Source: Halichoerus grypus
Taxonomy: Eukaryota; Chordata; Mammalia; Carnivora; Phocidae
Length of the DNA: 64,000 nt
Direction: 5' to 3'
Assembly: GCF_964656455.1 (NCBI RefSeq)
Contig: NC_135712.1
Span: forward strand, 95,890,294-95,954,293
Part shown: piece after piece, positions 1 through 10,972 of the stretch
Numbering within the stretch: the stretch's first letter is position 1
Layout: each line of letters starts with the position of its first letter
The notes under the pieces: generated by a model
The model's input: only the letters and a program-made list of their open reading frames with translations
What the model was told of the DNA's origin: nothing
Databases searched by the model: none
Program-made: the position numbers and the translations under genes

Positions 1-36
1 TATCCACGACAGCAGATGAGCTTTGAGTATTTTACT

Positions 37-338
37 AATCTTAACTTAATCTTTTGTTTTGTTTTTATTTTAATTCCTATTAGTTCACATACAGTGTTAT
101 ATTCATTTCAGGTGTACAATATAGTGATTCAGCACTTCCATACATTACCTGGTGCTCATCATGATAAGTGCCCTCCTTAATCCGCATCACCTATTTCATT
201 CATCCCCTCACCCACTTCCCCTCTGGTAACCATCAGCTCGTTCTCTATAGTTAGGAGTCGGCTTCTTTGTTTGTCTCTCTCTCTCTTTTTTGATGAATGG
301 ATAAAGAAGATGTGAGATATATATATATATATAGATCG

Positions 339-369
<31 letters not shown>

Positions 370-554
370 CACAGTGAAATATTATTCAACCATAAAGAGA
401 ATGAAATCTTGCCATTTGCTATGACATGAATAGAGCTAGAGTATCATGCCAAGTGAAATGAGTCAGAGAAAAAGAAATACCATATGATTTCACTCATATG
501 TGGAATTTAAGAAACAAAACAAATGAGCAAAGGGAAAAATCTTAACCTAATCTT
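37..554 (-). mobile_element. 5'-truncated L1 3' end with 5' inversion (twin-primed)
   Basis: The left part (about 54-290) is an L1 3'UTR read on the minus strand, with its A-rich tail at the left edge. The right part (about 291-537) is the adjoining upstream L1 segment read on the plus strand, including the (TA)n tract at 316-370 and the stretch ending AAATGAGCAAAGGG. The L1 order can be compared with the uninverted copy at 34,546-35,400. The insertion is flanked by a 17-bp target-site duplication, AATCTTAACTTAATCTT at 37-53 and AATCTTAACCTAATCTT at 538-554, with one mismatch. This is the structure expected from twin priming during target-primed reverse transcription. Confidence 0.85.
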
Positions 555-984
555 AACTCCATATATTAACATTTAATATTTGCCATTGTTTTAATACCTT
601 TTGGGACGTATCTATTTTCTGATTTATGCTTTAAACATGTATAAGAAAGTAAAATAATGAGAACTTCTATAAAGTTTTCCCATGCATGAAAGTGACAGCT
701 CAATTAGTGTGATTTAGGAAGCTGACCTTCCAAGATTTTATAACACTGAACTAAGGAAGTGTTAGAGCCAAGATTGTAATCTGTAAAGATTAAATGCAGA
801 ACCCTTTCTCTGAATACTCGGAAATGTCAGATCCAAATATTCAAAAGAATACTACATTCCAATGACTTGATATAACATGTTTCACACTTTTTCCGTTTTC
901 ATGTTAATGATGTAGAGTATCCTTTGGTTGGTTTGTCTGGCAAGTCTTAGCAGAGAATTTCATGATAATGGCTACCCATTGTTG
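555..984. other. Intergenic sequence, nothing recognised
   Basis: AT-rich single-copy-looking sequence. I see no open frame of note, RNA gene or recognisable repeat. Confidence 0.5.
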
Positions 985-1165
985 AGCTCTAATTATGTGT
1001 CACGCACTGAAGTAAGCACTTTATCTACATTATGTTAAACATACTAAAAACTCTGTGGGATAATATTACCCACCTTCCAGATAAAAAAACAGAGGCTCAA
1101 AGATGTCATATAAACTAGTTAAGGACACATAGCAAATAAATATGGTGATCTTCACAGTATTTCCA
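985..1165 (-). repeat. MIR-type SINE fragment
   Basis: The text runs through the typical reverse-strand MIR order: 'attatgtgtcacgcactg', 'aagcactttatctacatta', then a degenerate 'cagaggctcaaagatg' and 'ggacacatagcaaat'. It is an old mammal-wide SINE with no coding function. Confidence 0.6.
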
Positions 1166-1241
1166 AGTTTGAAGCCAAGACTATCTGAGTGAGAAGCCTG
1201 TGACCATAATCTCTGAATTATAATCCCTTCTACTTAAATCC

Positions 1242-1465
1242 TTTTTTTTTTTTTTTAGGATTTATTTATTTATTTTTAGAGAGAGAGAGAGAGAGAAAGA
1301 CAGAGCAGGGGGAGGGGCAGAGGGAGAAGGAGAGAGAGAATCCTCAGGCAGACTCCCACTGAGCACAGAGCCTGATGTGAAGCTTGATCCTAGGACCCTG
1401 AGATCATGACCTGAGTTGAAATTAAGAGTTGGCTGCTTAACCGACTGAGCCACCCAGGCACACCC
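1242..1465 (-). mobile_element. CAN-SINE (tRNA-Lys derived)
   Basis: Reverse-strand copy: poly-T, TATTTATTTATTT, (GA)n, the 'ggaccctgagatcatgacctgag' body and the head 'gagccacccaggcacacc'. It is more diverged than most copies here. The A-box and B-box-like tRNA parts lie at the right end. Confidence 0.9.
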
Positions 1466-1884
1466 TGTGTAAATCATTTAAAGTAGTGAAGGTCTTCCCC
1501 TGAAACATTGTGCTGTCTAGTCTCCAAAGTCTAGATTTCTGTCTACAGAAAAACCTAGAACAATACTCAAGACATTATGAAAACAACTTTATAATTAATT
1601 ATGATTGCTTAAAACCATAATGTAATTGAAAGCAATATTCATTTTTCTGGACTGTCAACTTGAGCTTACTTAGCTATAGCGCAGCAAATGCTAATCTATA
1701 TGTTAATGATATACCACAAGTTTGTTGCTCTTCATGGAACGGGTTTAAAAATATGCTTCCTCAATTCAGGAAGAAGAGAAATAATAGGCTGTTAAGAGGA
1801 TAGTAGTTTTATTCTGGCCTCTCCGAATTCCTGTTTCCCTTGGATTGCTTGAGTCTTAGGATCCTCTTCCATGTGTAACATGTG

Positions 1885-2330
1885 AGTTTGCTCTGGAGAT
1901 TTATTTATTCTTTCCACAAATATTGAGCTTCCACCATGATCCAGGCACTGCTGTAGAGACCAGGGATATAGCAGTGAACAAATATGACAGGGTCTCTGCC
2001 TTCATGGAGCTGTCATTTTACTGGTGGCAGAAGAACCATAACCAGTGAACAAATAAAACAGGATAAGGAATTAAGAAGGGTTTTATATTTTTTTTTAAGA
2101 TTTTTTATTTATTCATTCGAGAGAGAGAGACAGAGAGACAGAGAGAGCCCACGCAGGGGGAGAGGCAGAGGGAGAAGCAAACTCCTCACTGAGCAAGGAG
2201 CCTGACTTGGGACTCGATCCCAGGACCCTGGGATCATGACCTGAGCCGAAGGCAGACGCTTAACCGCTTGAGCTACCCAGGCGTCCCAAGAAGGGTTTTA
2301 TAAATGAGACAGTGTAATAAGGAGACTGCC
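1885..2330. repeat. Ancient interspersed repeat (MIR/L2 age), split by a SINE
   Basis: The words 'ttccaccatgatccaggcactgctgtagagacc', 'gcagtgaacaaa' and 'tctctgccttcatggagctgtc' are those of a common mammal-wide repeat. The text resumes after the CAN-SINE inserted at 2088-2287. I do not name the family with certainty. Confidence 0.45.
2088..2287 (-). mobile_element. CAN-SINE with perfect 15-bp target duplication
   Basis: Reverse-strand copy from poly-T through (GA)n to the head 'gagctacccaggcgtccc'. The duplication AAGAAGGGTTTTATA is at 2073-2087 and again at 2288-2302. It sits inside the older repeat at 1885-2330. Confidence 0.95.
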
Positions 2331-2546
2331 CAAGTTTCACTTTAAGTAGTTTTTTTCATAATATGTTCCTCATATATTTGCTTTTCTTCACTAAGATCTG
2401 CTAAACATCTGCTTCAGGTTCCCTGCGATGGAGCCTGACTTCGCACTGTCAGATGTTTTTCTTCTCCGATTTCATGCTCTGCACCTGGTAGGTGTTACTT
2501 GCCTTGCAGAAGGAGAGTGTTTAAGCTCCTCATAGAAGAGAGGGCA

Positions 2547-2740
2547 GGGGCACCCCGGTGGCTCAGTCAGTTTAGCGTCCACTGTGGCTCTGGTCATGAT
2601 CCTGGAGCCCTAGGAGCCCAGTGTCAGGGTCCCTGCTCAGCAGGGATCTGCTTCTCCCTCCCCCTCTAACCCTCCCTCTCTGCTCATGCTCTTTCTGTCT
2701 CTCAAATAAATAAATAAAATCTTTAAAAAAAAAGAAGAAA
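2547..2740 (+). mobile_element. CAN-SINE
   Basis: Forward copy: head 'ggggcaccccggtggctcag', then 'ctcctggagcccta', then (TC)n and 'aaataaataaataaaatctttaaa'. The target duplication is not clear. Confidence 0.93.
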
Positions 2741-3993
2741 GTGTAGCTTTCTGATATGGGTTCAAGCTGAAAATCCCCCTCCCCCTGTTCAAGAAACATA
2801 GCTGCCAAAGCACTTTCAAGATTAAAACCTTTAATCTTCACCTTCAGTGAAATTAACTCAGTTATTAGAGTTATTAGAGCTCCATATCACAAAGGTTAAA
2901 AATTTCTGGAATATATTTATAACATATATAAAATAAGATATGAAATAAAATAAATATGAAATAATTTTCTTTGCTAAGCTATATGAAATCTTTAAGATCA
3001 CAACAGTACATAATCTATGTGGGATAAAAATATTGTCACATAAATATCCTTTGAAAAATCTAACCCATCATACACATATCACATATACATTTTTTTTCTT
3101 CCTTGAGATGAAATGGCCATTAAAGTAGTAGTATTTTTTGGAAACTTTGGAGTTAGGTTTATTGACTTCACACAATTATAATTCATGGCATACTTTAGAG
3201 CAGAGAGTCTGGTACATCAGGCAGTGGGACCTAGGGGGTCAAAGACCTAAGATTTCTTTTTTGGGGTGAGATTTATAGAATTTCCTGAATTGGGTAATAA
3301 TGATTTGGAAATCTTGAAAGACACAGAGAAAAATCAGGCAGATTTCATTAGAAGTCAGTGGTTTGGACTTCTGGAAGTAAGAAATTTTCTCACAGGAGGG
3401 CTTCAAACCATTGAGACACACCCAGTGAGGGGCTGTCCCCTGAGCTGTGTGGATCCTGAGACTGACTCTGCATAGGGTGGAAAAGTTAGTGTACTGTAAT
3501 CTGTTTTTCCCCTGTATTTCTCTTGTGTTTTTTTTTTTTTTTCTTCCTGGCTCCTTGTGTGATCAACTCTAAATAAAGTCTGAAGTTCTAAAGGCCAAAA
3601 TCTGTTTTGTTTTGGGTTTTTTTTTTTCTATCTCTTTTTGATGCCTCGAATGACCACCCTGATGGTATAAAGGAAGTGAAAGATGAGACATTTTTCACGG
3701 TCTAAAATTATATTTTTGGCTTGTCATCTCAATTCTCTGGGGCTTCAGTGCCCTTACCAGTACACTGAAGGGTTGAACAAATCTTATTTTAAGTCTCCAT
3801 TCCAAAGTCCTATGTTTGTAAATCTTGGACTTCTCATCAAAGACACATTTCTGGAATAATGTCTTTTGAGTCACCATTATCCATAAACAGTATGTTTTCA
3901 TAAAACCAACAAAAATTCTAGGATGTGCCTCTCACTTGGATCTTGGTCTATTACATTATCCTTAATGTATTTACAGTTGTCTTTTTATAGGTT
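2741..3993. other. Intergenic sequence, nothing recognised
   Basis: Contains several T-runs (about 3,525-3,545 and 3,615-3,630) and short frames that do not look coding. I recognise no gene or repeat family. Confidence 0.5.
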
Positions 3994-4009
3994 TGAGATT
4001 CAATTTTTA

Positions 4010-4196
4010 TTCTATTTTATTTTTTTAAAGATTTTATTTATTTGACAGAGAGAGAGAAGAACGGCAGGCAGAGGGAGAGGGAGAAGAAGGCTCCCCACTG
4101 AGCAAGGAGCCTGACGTGGGGCTCGATCCCAGGACCCTGGAATCATGACCTGAGACGAAGGCAGATGCTTAACTGACTGAGCCACCCAGGTGCCCC
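4010..4196 (-). mobile_element. CAN-SINE with 16-bp target duplication
   Basis: Reverse-strand copy beginning 'ttttttaaagattttattta' and ending 'gccacccaggtgcccc'. TGAGATTCAATTTTTA occurs at 3,994-4,009 and again at 4,197-4,212. Confidence 0.95.
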
Positions 4197-4289
4197 TGAG
4201 ATTCAATTTTTAAAAACAGAATATATATATGTATATATAAAACAATTTTACTCTTGTGGCAGACACCTCTATGTCGTGAAGATTTTTGA

Positions 4290-5290
4290 CGATGGCTTCC
4301 TCAGGATAGAGCTGCTGCTGGGCAGTGGTGGCCTGGCTGGGGATGTCATTTCATCCGTCATTGTATTTATCTGAGTGGAACCTGGCAATTAGTTCTCATC
4401 CACGGAGTTGGAGTGGAGGTGAGTGTGTCACTTGTGAGCCCACATGATGAAGAAACAAGTGTCCCTCTTGAACTGCTCTCTCTTCCATACCACACAGCCA
4501 TCAATGCTGAAGAGGTCAAGCACTGACCTTGGAAGCTCTCTTTAGAAGGTGACAGAGCCCCCATTAGCCTGGGTGCCTCTGTCCCTGTGTGTCGCAGATC
4601 CTCTCTGCTGCCAAAGCCACCAGAAACACCCACTGGCGTTGCACTGTGACATGAGCAAGAGTTACAGTTTCATTGAAATTTAAGGGGGCATTAGTGACAA
4701 TAGTAGGTTAACTTGATATTTTTAATGGGGTGCTTCTATAGCAAAACCCAAAATATGTGGCGTAATTTGAAGCTGGGAGCAGTAGCAACAGCAACACAGA
4801 CGTAGCAGGCTGGAAGACAGGAGAGTTTGTTAAGCTGTGGAAATAGTTGGTACAATCGTTGCCTGTGATAACTTCAAAAGTAGACCATGTGCGTACTGAC
4901 CCCACACCCAGCCAGAGACCACGTCCACATCTCTCATGAACTTGGTAGACGGCTTGGCCTGTTCTCACCACGTAGAATATGAGCAGAAATGCCACATGTT
5001 ACTTCTGGCTGCAGTGGTTATGAAGCACGTTTGTCTACTTTTCTTTCTCTTTTGTTCACTCTGTTGCTGTACATCAACATTAAGGGTGACCACGGAAACC
5101 TTATAAGGCGTCTGGAAGATGGCAGAGGCTCCATCAGCCTGGGTTTCCAAATGATTGTGTGGATCACGTCCATCTTATCCTCTGCTGCCAATACTGACCA
5201 GGGATTCCCATGATGGACTCTACTAGGAGCAAGAGATACACCATATCGTGTTAGGTCATAGGAACTAGGGAGCGAGTGCTCAGCAAAATA
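4290..5290. repeat. Two diverged direct copies of an unidentified unit
   Basis: Matching words recur at a constant offset of about 570 bp: 'catcaatgctgaagaggt' (4,499) with 'catcaacattaagggtga' (5,072), 'attagcctgggt' with 'atcagcctgggt' (about 4,563 and 5,132), 'ctctgctgccaa' in both, and 'gagcaagagttaca' with 'gagcaagagataca' (about 4,655 and 5,227). Minus-strand translations also share scattered residues, but both are broken by stops. It may be an old duplicated pseudogene piece or an unrecognised repeat; I do not name it. Confidence 0.45.
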
Positions 5291-6039
5291 ATAAAACTAT
5301 GTTCTTAATGCGTGTTTTCCATGTATTAACCTGTGGTGTATGTTTTCTCATCCTGGTGCCTGACGCCTGGTAAGGCAGAGTCCTGGAATGCTATTTCAGT
5401 TTTCCTAATTCTGTGAGAGAACTTCAGGATTGATGTTCCAGTGCATTTTACCATGCAAATTGCTCAGCTTCATGGGAAAAATCTATCTTCACCAAAAGAG
5501 AGTAAAGGATGTAAAATTCAGAAAGCCCACTAATGGAGTGCTTTGTTGGCTGCCAGACAGCTGTCTTGATTGAGAATCTTTCTTTCCATAATAAAAAAAA
5601 GCAGCCTTTAACTTCTAGTTACTCTGTGTGTGGGGCGGGGCGGGGGGGGAGGTGGAGGAGTAAAGGTTGAGGGTATCATCTTTAAAGATTTGTCCTAAAC
5701 AGACTACTGACTGACATAAAAATTATACCTACTTGTAAGGGATGAGGGCATAGGATTGCTAATGATATTTAAAAGCGTGTGCTCACTGCTTCACAGAAAA
5801 TGACAGAAGAAAAACTGGTCTGTGCAGTTCTCAACAGGCATTTTTTTCTCAACAGATTTTTCTTTTGGATTATGTATGCATATTAACTTTGAATTATTTG
5901 GTTTGTCATAGCTTGTATCGCATTATTCATATTCTTGTATCCATGAAAGTAAACAGAGAAAAATTGGGGGCAATTAAGTTCCTATTTTGTAATTAACAAT
6001 TTGTATTTATAGAGATCTTACTATCACTGAGTAGTGCGT
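5291..6039. other. Intergenic sequence, nothing recognised
   Basis: No gene or named repeat is seen. A G-rich stretch at about 5,630-5,655 (GGGGCGGGGCGGGGGGGGAGG) is the only distinctive composition. Confidence 0.5.
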
Positions 6040-6208
6040 AAACAGTATCTTATATAATCCCCCTATCTCTGTCACACGCTTTATGAAATGAGAAATTTGG
6101 AACCAGAAGGTGAAGGAACTTTGCTCAAAGGCACCCATGGAGTATAAATGGTAGAGCTGGTATTTGAACTCTGATTCTCTGACTCCAACCTCACCTCTTA
6201 ATCACTAA
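6040..6208 (-). repeat. MIR fragment
   Basis: Reverse-strand MIR order is visible: 'atgaaatgagaaatttggaacc', 'gaactttgctcaaaggcaccc', 'ggtagagctggtatttgaactc', 'ctgactccaacc', 'cttaatcactaagcc'. It directly abuts the MER5A element. Confidence 0.7.
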
Positions 6209-6210
6209 GC

Positions 6211-6402
6211 CAGTAGTTCTCATCTTTGACGTCCATCAGAATCACTTGGAGAGCTTGTTAAAACAGATTGCTGGGTTCCACCTCCAAAGTTTCTGATTTG
6301 GTAGATCTTGGTTGGGTCCTGAGTATTTGCATACTAACAAGAGTTTAGTTTGCAGGTGATGATGATGATACCAGTCAGGGAACCATACTCTGAAAACCCC
6401 TG
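6211..6402 (+). mobile_element. MER5A-type hAT-Charlie element
   Basis: Starts 'cagtagttctcatctttg', then 'catcagaatcacttggagagcttgtta', 'ctgggttccacctcca', 'tttctgatttggtagatct' and 'gtatttgcatactaacaag', and ends near 'actctgaaaacccctg'. This is the order of the short non-autonomous DNA transposon MER5A, nearly full length. Confidence 0.8.
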
Positions 6403-6555
6403 AAATAAGGCATACTGCTTCTGTTCTGTGAAGGTTCCTTTGCTAATGCTCAGAATGACTTGATAATCAATAAAATAGTAAAGAAGCTACCAAAATACAA
6501 GATTCAATGAGGAAAGAAGCCAATGAGAAAAGATTACATTAAAAATCCAAATAAA

Positions 6556-6758
6556 GCGTGGCTTTAAAAAATCCACCTGAGTGGCTCAGTCAGTTAAGCA
6601 GCCGACTCTTGATTTCGGCTCAGGTCAAGATCTCAGGGTCCTGGGATCAAGCTCCCTGTTGGGCTCCACCCTTAGCAGGGAGTCTGCTTGAGATTCTCTC
6701 TCTCCCTCTCCTTTTGCGTTCCCTCCCTCTCTCTCTCTCAAATAAATAAATAAATTTT
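6556..6758 (+). mobile_element. CAN-SINE with 15-bp target duplication and damaged head
   Basis: The body runs from 'ctgagtggctcagtcagttaag' to '(tc)n aaataaataaataaatttt'. The duplication AAAAATCCAAATAAA is at 6,541-6,555 and 6,759-6,773. The first 20 or so bases of the head are replaced by unrelated-looking sequence. Confidence 0.88.
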
Positions 6759-6799
6759 AAAAATCCAAATAAAAAAGGTAAGTGAATTATAAAGATGAT

Positions 6800-7200
6800 G
6801 TCTCCTTATTGCCTGAAGAATAAAAGTAAGACTCTGCAGCCAGTATTCAGGGTCTTCCATAATTTAACCCCACATTTCTAGATTAATCTTTACTCATTGG
6901 TGCTTGGTTATATGGCACATCTCTAATCTCTCACTTTGGGTGAGTGACTGTTAAATCTGCTTCCTCTGCCTGGAAATGTTCTTTTCTCCCCTCCTGCAAA
7001 ATGTCTGTCAAAGCTCTAATTTTGCTTCAAGACCTAGTTCAAATATTTCCTTTTCTAAAAATGTCATCCAAGTTTCTCTCAATTGCTACTTCCTTCCACC
7101 AACACTCTCCCCCTATATCATAATAATTCTTTGTTTGAGCTGCTCATGTAACAGTGGGCTCAGGAAGAGTTGTGTATTTTTAATTGCACCATAATAAAGT
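6800..7200. repeat. L2-type ancient LINE fragment (probable)
   Basis: Text such as 'cttccataatttaacccc', 'ctctgcctggaaatgttctttt', 'gcttcaagacctagttcaaat' and 'atgtcatccaagtttctctc' matches the wording of a common mammal-wide LINE family, probably L2. It explains the short open frame at 6,976-7,194. Confidence 0.5.
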
Positions 7201-7619
7201 TATTGCTGCATCCTGGCAGTTACTCAATGAGGAGTCATCGAACTGAAATAAATAAAGAACTTTGTTAGAACCGCCAATTCAGGTATATGTTTGCCTTACC
7301 AGTCTATATGAGGTCCCAAAGTTGTAGATAATTGAATAAAGTAGGGCATGTTTTAACTATAACAGTGATGAAGAAAAAGTGGCTTAAGAAACGACAAAGG
7401 TGTATTTCTCTGTCCAGTAAAAGAAGTTTGGAGGTTGTCAATCCATGGCTGAAATGAGGGTTCCATGGCTCTATGCCTATAGTGTTGTGTCTTAGCTCGG
7501 GCTGCTACAACACCACGTCAGAGGTTGGGTGAGTAAAATACATTTAATTCTCGCAGTTCTGGAGGCTGGGAAATCCACAATCAAGGTGTCTTCTCTAGGT
7601 AATGTGACCCTGTTCTCTA

Positions 7620-8610
7620 CCTGCTTTTCAGCAATTTTATTATAATGTGCTGTGATGTTATTTTCACTGTGTTTATCCTGCTGGGGGTTGTTGTCCTTAT
7701 TGGACCAATGGGCTAAGAGTTAATATCGGATTTGGACATTTTAGGCCATTATTCTTCAGAACATTTTTCTTTCCTCTCCCCACTTCCTCTGGACTTGAAT
7801 TAAGGGTATGGTAGACTGCATCACATCATTCCACAGGACACCGCAGCATTGTTCATCTTTTTCTGTATGCATTGGTTTGCATTGTTTCCATTGTAATGTC
7901 TTTGAGTTCTTTAATCGTTTCTTCTGCAGGGTCTAATTCATTGCATTCTATCCAGTAAAATTTTCATTTTAGTTATTATATTTTTTAGCACTAGAAGCTT
8001 CATTTTTAAAAAGTCTTCCATTTTTCTCCAAATTTTATTTAGGTTTAATTATTAATATATTAGTTTAAATTCTTGAATATATTTATAATAGCCATTTTAA
8101 GTCCTTGTCAGCTAAATCTATAATCACTGTTATTTTGGAGTCTCTTTTTCAGTTGATTGATTTTCCTTTTATTTATGGATCACATTTTCTGCTTTTTAAA
8201 ATGTGTAGCATTGTGATTGGGTGCTGGGCATTGTTATTGTTGTTAGTATGTTGCTGTGATTCTGGATTTTGTCGTCTGCCTTTAAAGAGAGTTGAGATGT
8301 GCCTGGGTGGCTCAGTCAGTTAAGCTTCTGACTCTTGGTTTCAGCTCAGGTCATGATCTAGCGGTCCCAGGATTGAGCCTTGGGTGGGGCTCCCCACTCA
8401 GCTGGGAGTCTTGTTGCCTCCCTCTCCCTCTGCCCCTCCCCTGCTCATTCTCTCTCTCTGTCTCTATCTAAAATAAATAAATAAATCTTTATAAAAAAAT
8501 CTGTTTTCCTTTTTTAAAAAAATAGAGTTTTTTAGCAGCCATAAAATTACTTGCACGTCAGATTGATCTTTTTGAAGTTAAAGACAGAAAATTCAGCTAT
8601 ATACAAAAAA
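7620..8610 (-). mobile_element. Old L1 (L1M) antisense fragment, split by a SINE
   Basis: Segments such as 'tatttataatagccattttaagtccttgtcagc', 'ggatcacattttctgctt' and 'gattgggtgctgggcattg' belong to an old L1 read on the minus strand. A CAN-SINE at 8,297-8,499 interrupts it. No open frame survives. The preceding 7,480-7,610 ('cgcagttctggaggctggg') is another old repeat I cannot name. Confidence 0.6.
8297..8499 (+). mobile_element. CAN-SINE
   Basis: Forward copy with head 'tgcctgggtggctcagtcagttaag', body 'cagctcaggtcatgatcta', (TC)n and 'aaataaataaataaatcttt'. It is inserted in the old L1 fragment around it. Confidence 0.93.
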
Positions 8611-8619
8611 TGGTAACAT

Positions 8620-9176
8620 GGAAGTGGAGAATATGATTTGTATATAAAAGTGTTCAGTCTTGAAAGAACTTCTGGAAATTGCTGACCAATTGCTTTTTCT
8701 GATGATTGTTGAAGTCAGTATAAATAGTTACTTATTTAGTTTTATATCGTTTTCTCACCTTTTCTCTACCTTGCCATCACTTCTTGGAAGAAAGAAGCAA
8801 AAACCTAGAATTCAATAGTGAAAGTGTAGATACCTTGCCCTATGGCCTTTTGCAATGATTTGCTGCAATCCAGGCAGCCTCCTTCTTAATTTAATTTCCT
8901 TTATATTACCTTGAAGGGTTATACATGTGCATCCTAGAGAAGAGAACAAGGAGAAAACTTTAGATATCTTTGTAAATATTGAATGTGGCATAGAAATAAT
9001 CATTTAGGAATAGGCAGAATATGATTGAGTTCTGCTCTGGTGCATTTTCAAAAGATTGTAAGAGAGAACATTTTATTTGATCAAATTACCTAGAGATTAT
9101 TGAAGAAAGAATTTAAAAGTTGGGGTGTTTGAGCTTTCTCAGATATACCAAATCACAGCATACATTCTCATCATAC
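8620..9176. other. Intergenic sequence, nothing recognised
   Basis: No open frame of note and no repeat that I recognise. Confidence 0.5.
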
Positions 9177-9191
9177 ATTCTCTTCCTTTTA

Positions 9192-9413
9192 TTTATTTAT
9201 TTATTTATTTATTTATTTTTTAAAAGATTTTATTTATTTATTTGAGAGAGAGAGAATGAGACAGAGAGAGAGAGCATGAGAGGGGGGAGGATCAGGGGGA
9301 GAAGCAGACTCCCTGCTGAGCAGGGAGTCTGATGTGGGACTCGATCCGGGACTCCAGGATCATGACCTGAGCCGAAGGCAGTCGCTTAACCAACTGAGCC
9401 ACCCAGGCGCCCC
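9192..9413 (-). mobile_element. CAN-SINE with expanded TTTA tail and 15-bp target duplication
   Basis: Reverse-strand copy whose tail has grown into a (TTTA)n run at about 9,188-9,222. ATTCTCTTCCTTTTA stands at 9,177-9,191 and 9,414-9,428. The head 'gagccacccaggcgcccc' is close to consensus, so this copy is fairly young. Confidence 0.95.
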
Positions 9414-9532
9414 ATTCTCTTCCTTTTAGAGATTTGTAGAATTCTGGGATTTCAATTTGGCTAGTGTATTTATTTATATGTTTATTATGCCAGTAGGTTA
9501 GGATAAAACTATATCAAAACTGAAAAATGCTA

Positions 9533-9730
9533 GGGGCGCCTGGGTGGCTCAGTCGTTAAGCATCTGCCTTCAGCTCAGGTCATGATCCTAGGGTCCTGGG
9601 ATCGAGCCCCGCATCGGGCTCCCTGCTCGGCGGGAAGCCTGCTTCTCCCTCTCCCACTCCCCCTGCTTGTGTTCCCTCTCTCGCTGTGTCTCTCTCTGTC
9701 AAATAAATAAAATCTTTAAAAAAAAAAAAT
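9533..9730 (+). mobile_element. CAN-SINE, near-consensus, 12-bp target duplication
   Basis: Head GGGGCGCCTGGGTGGCTCAG, with 'catcgggctccctgctcggcg' in the body and an 'aaataaataaaatcttt' tail with poly-A. TGAAAAATGCTA flanks it at 9,521-9,532 and 9,731-9,742. It is one of the copies closest to the arctoid consensus. Confidence 0.97.
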
Positions 9731-10939
9731 TGAAAAATGCTAAAATAGTCCATTTCTATATGTAGGCATTCAAAAGAAAAAATAATGCTAGTTATCTAAG
9801 ACATTTAAGTAAATTCAGCTACTAATTTATTCATTCTACCCACGTGACAATGAAAAGTTAACAAAGCCATCCACCATAGGGATTGATATTTAAACTTTTT
9901 CAGATTCAATTTAAATTTCCCCGAAGTATTTTATGTGTCAGCAAAGTTAAAATAGGAATGTGATTTCCCCTTCAGAAGTTATTGGTGTAGGATGCCCTAA
10001 ATATATAATTTTGGTTGGTTCAGTTAAACACCACAACAGAAAGAGATCTTGTTTTTGTTAAAATAGTTATTTTTTTACTTCTTGATTGTTAGGTTAATGT
10101 TGGAATTATATAGCGCATGGCAGTACTTCACCAAGTGGCTGAGACTCTATGAAGTCAAACTATTTTCATAGTAATATCATGAAGTTATTTGCCCGTTTCA
10201 CGCTAAGTCTCTCATTAGTGTACAGTGGAGCTTCCCAAGGCTGTAACATGTATGACATTGCAACAGACCAAATGCAGAGACAGAAGATTCTTTCATCTTC
10301 TATTAATCAAGGCATAAAATTAATATGAAAAATATAAAGAGATACTACTCTTGTCTGCAATTTATTTTTCAAATTGGAAAACATAGTTTTTAAAATAAAA
10401 ATACATTATGTGAACATGTAATAATTGTATTATTGCCATTTTAAAGTGAATTAATATAAATATTTCTAATTGCTCAGTTTTATTTCCTAATATGGCAAAT
10501 ATCTAGCTCTTTGTTCTGCTAAATGATTAAGTGTGGAAAGATTGCTTCAGACCAAAAAGTTTGAGAACCCTTAGTATATATTCATATAGACCATAATGGC
10601 ATAAGACAGTTAAACATTACCAAAAATGAAAGCGAAAACAAAACAAAACCCTAGATGATGAATGGGAGGGAGATGTGGCAGCATGAGTCTGGGAAAGCAG
10701 GAGGATATGACACTGTGAAATAGACACATCACAGTCAGAGATATGTGCGCAATGTGGAGAACTATTGCAAGTGCAACAGCACCTCCCCAATATCTTTCTC
10801 ACATCAAAAAAGGAAACAGGATAGCTATAAAATCCTTTACATGACAACAGGACATATGGACTATAGAGCAGAATATAGCCATAGAATATAGCCACAGAGA
10901 ATCAAGGCAAATTAAAAAAAAATACATACATGTGTGTGG

Positions 10940-10972
10940 ATAGTGTGTGTGTGTGTGTGTGTGTGTGTGTTT
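10940..10972. repeat. (GT)n microsatellite
   Basis: Uninterrupted GT dinucleotide run followed by 'ttatgtgggtatgtgtatgg'. Confidence 0.95.

Noticed and set aside
4367..4995. Minus-strand frames of 88 and 95 codons
   Set aside because: Both are bounded by stops, the translations do not match a family I know, and the region looks like degenerate duplicated sequence.
9533..9610. tRNA-like A and B boxes
   Set aside because: These belong to the tRNA-derived heads of CAN-SINEs; no copy folds as an intact tRNA flanked by unique sequence.
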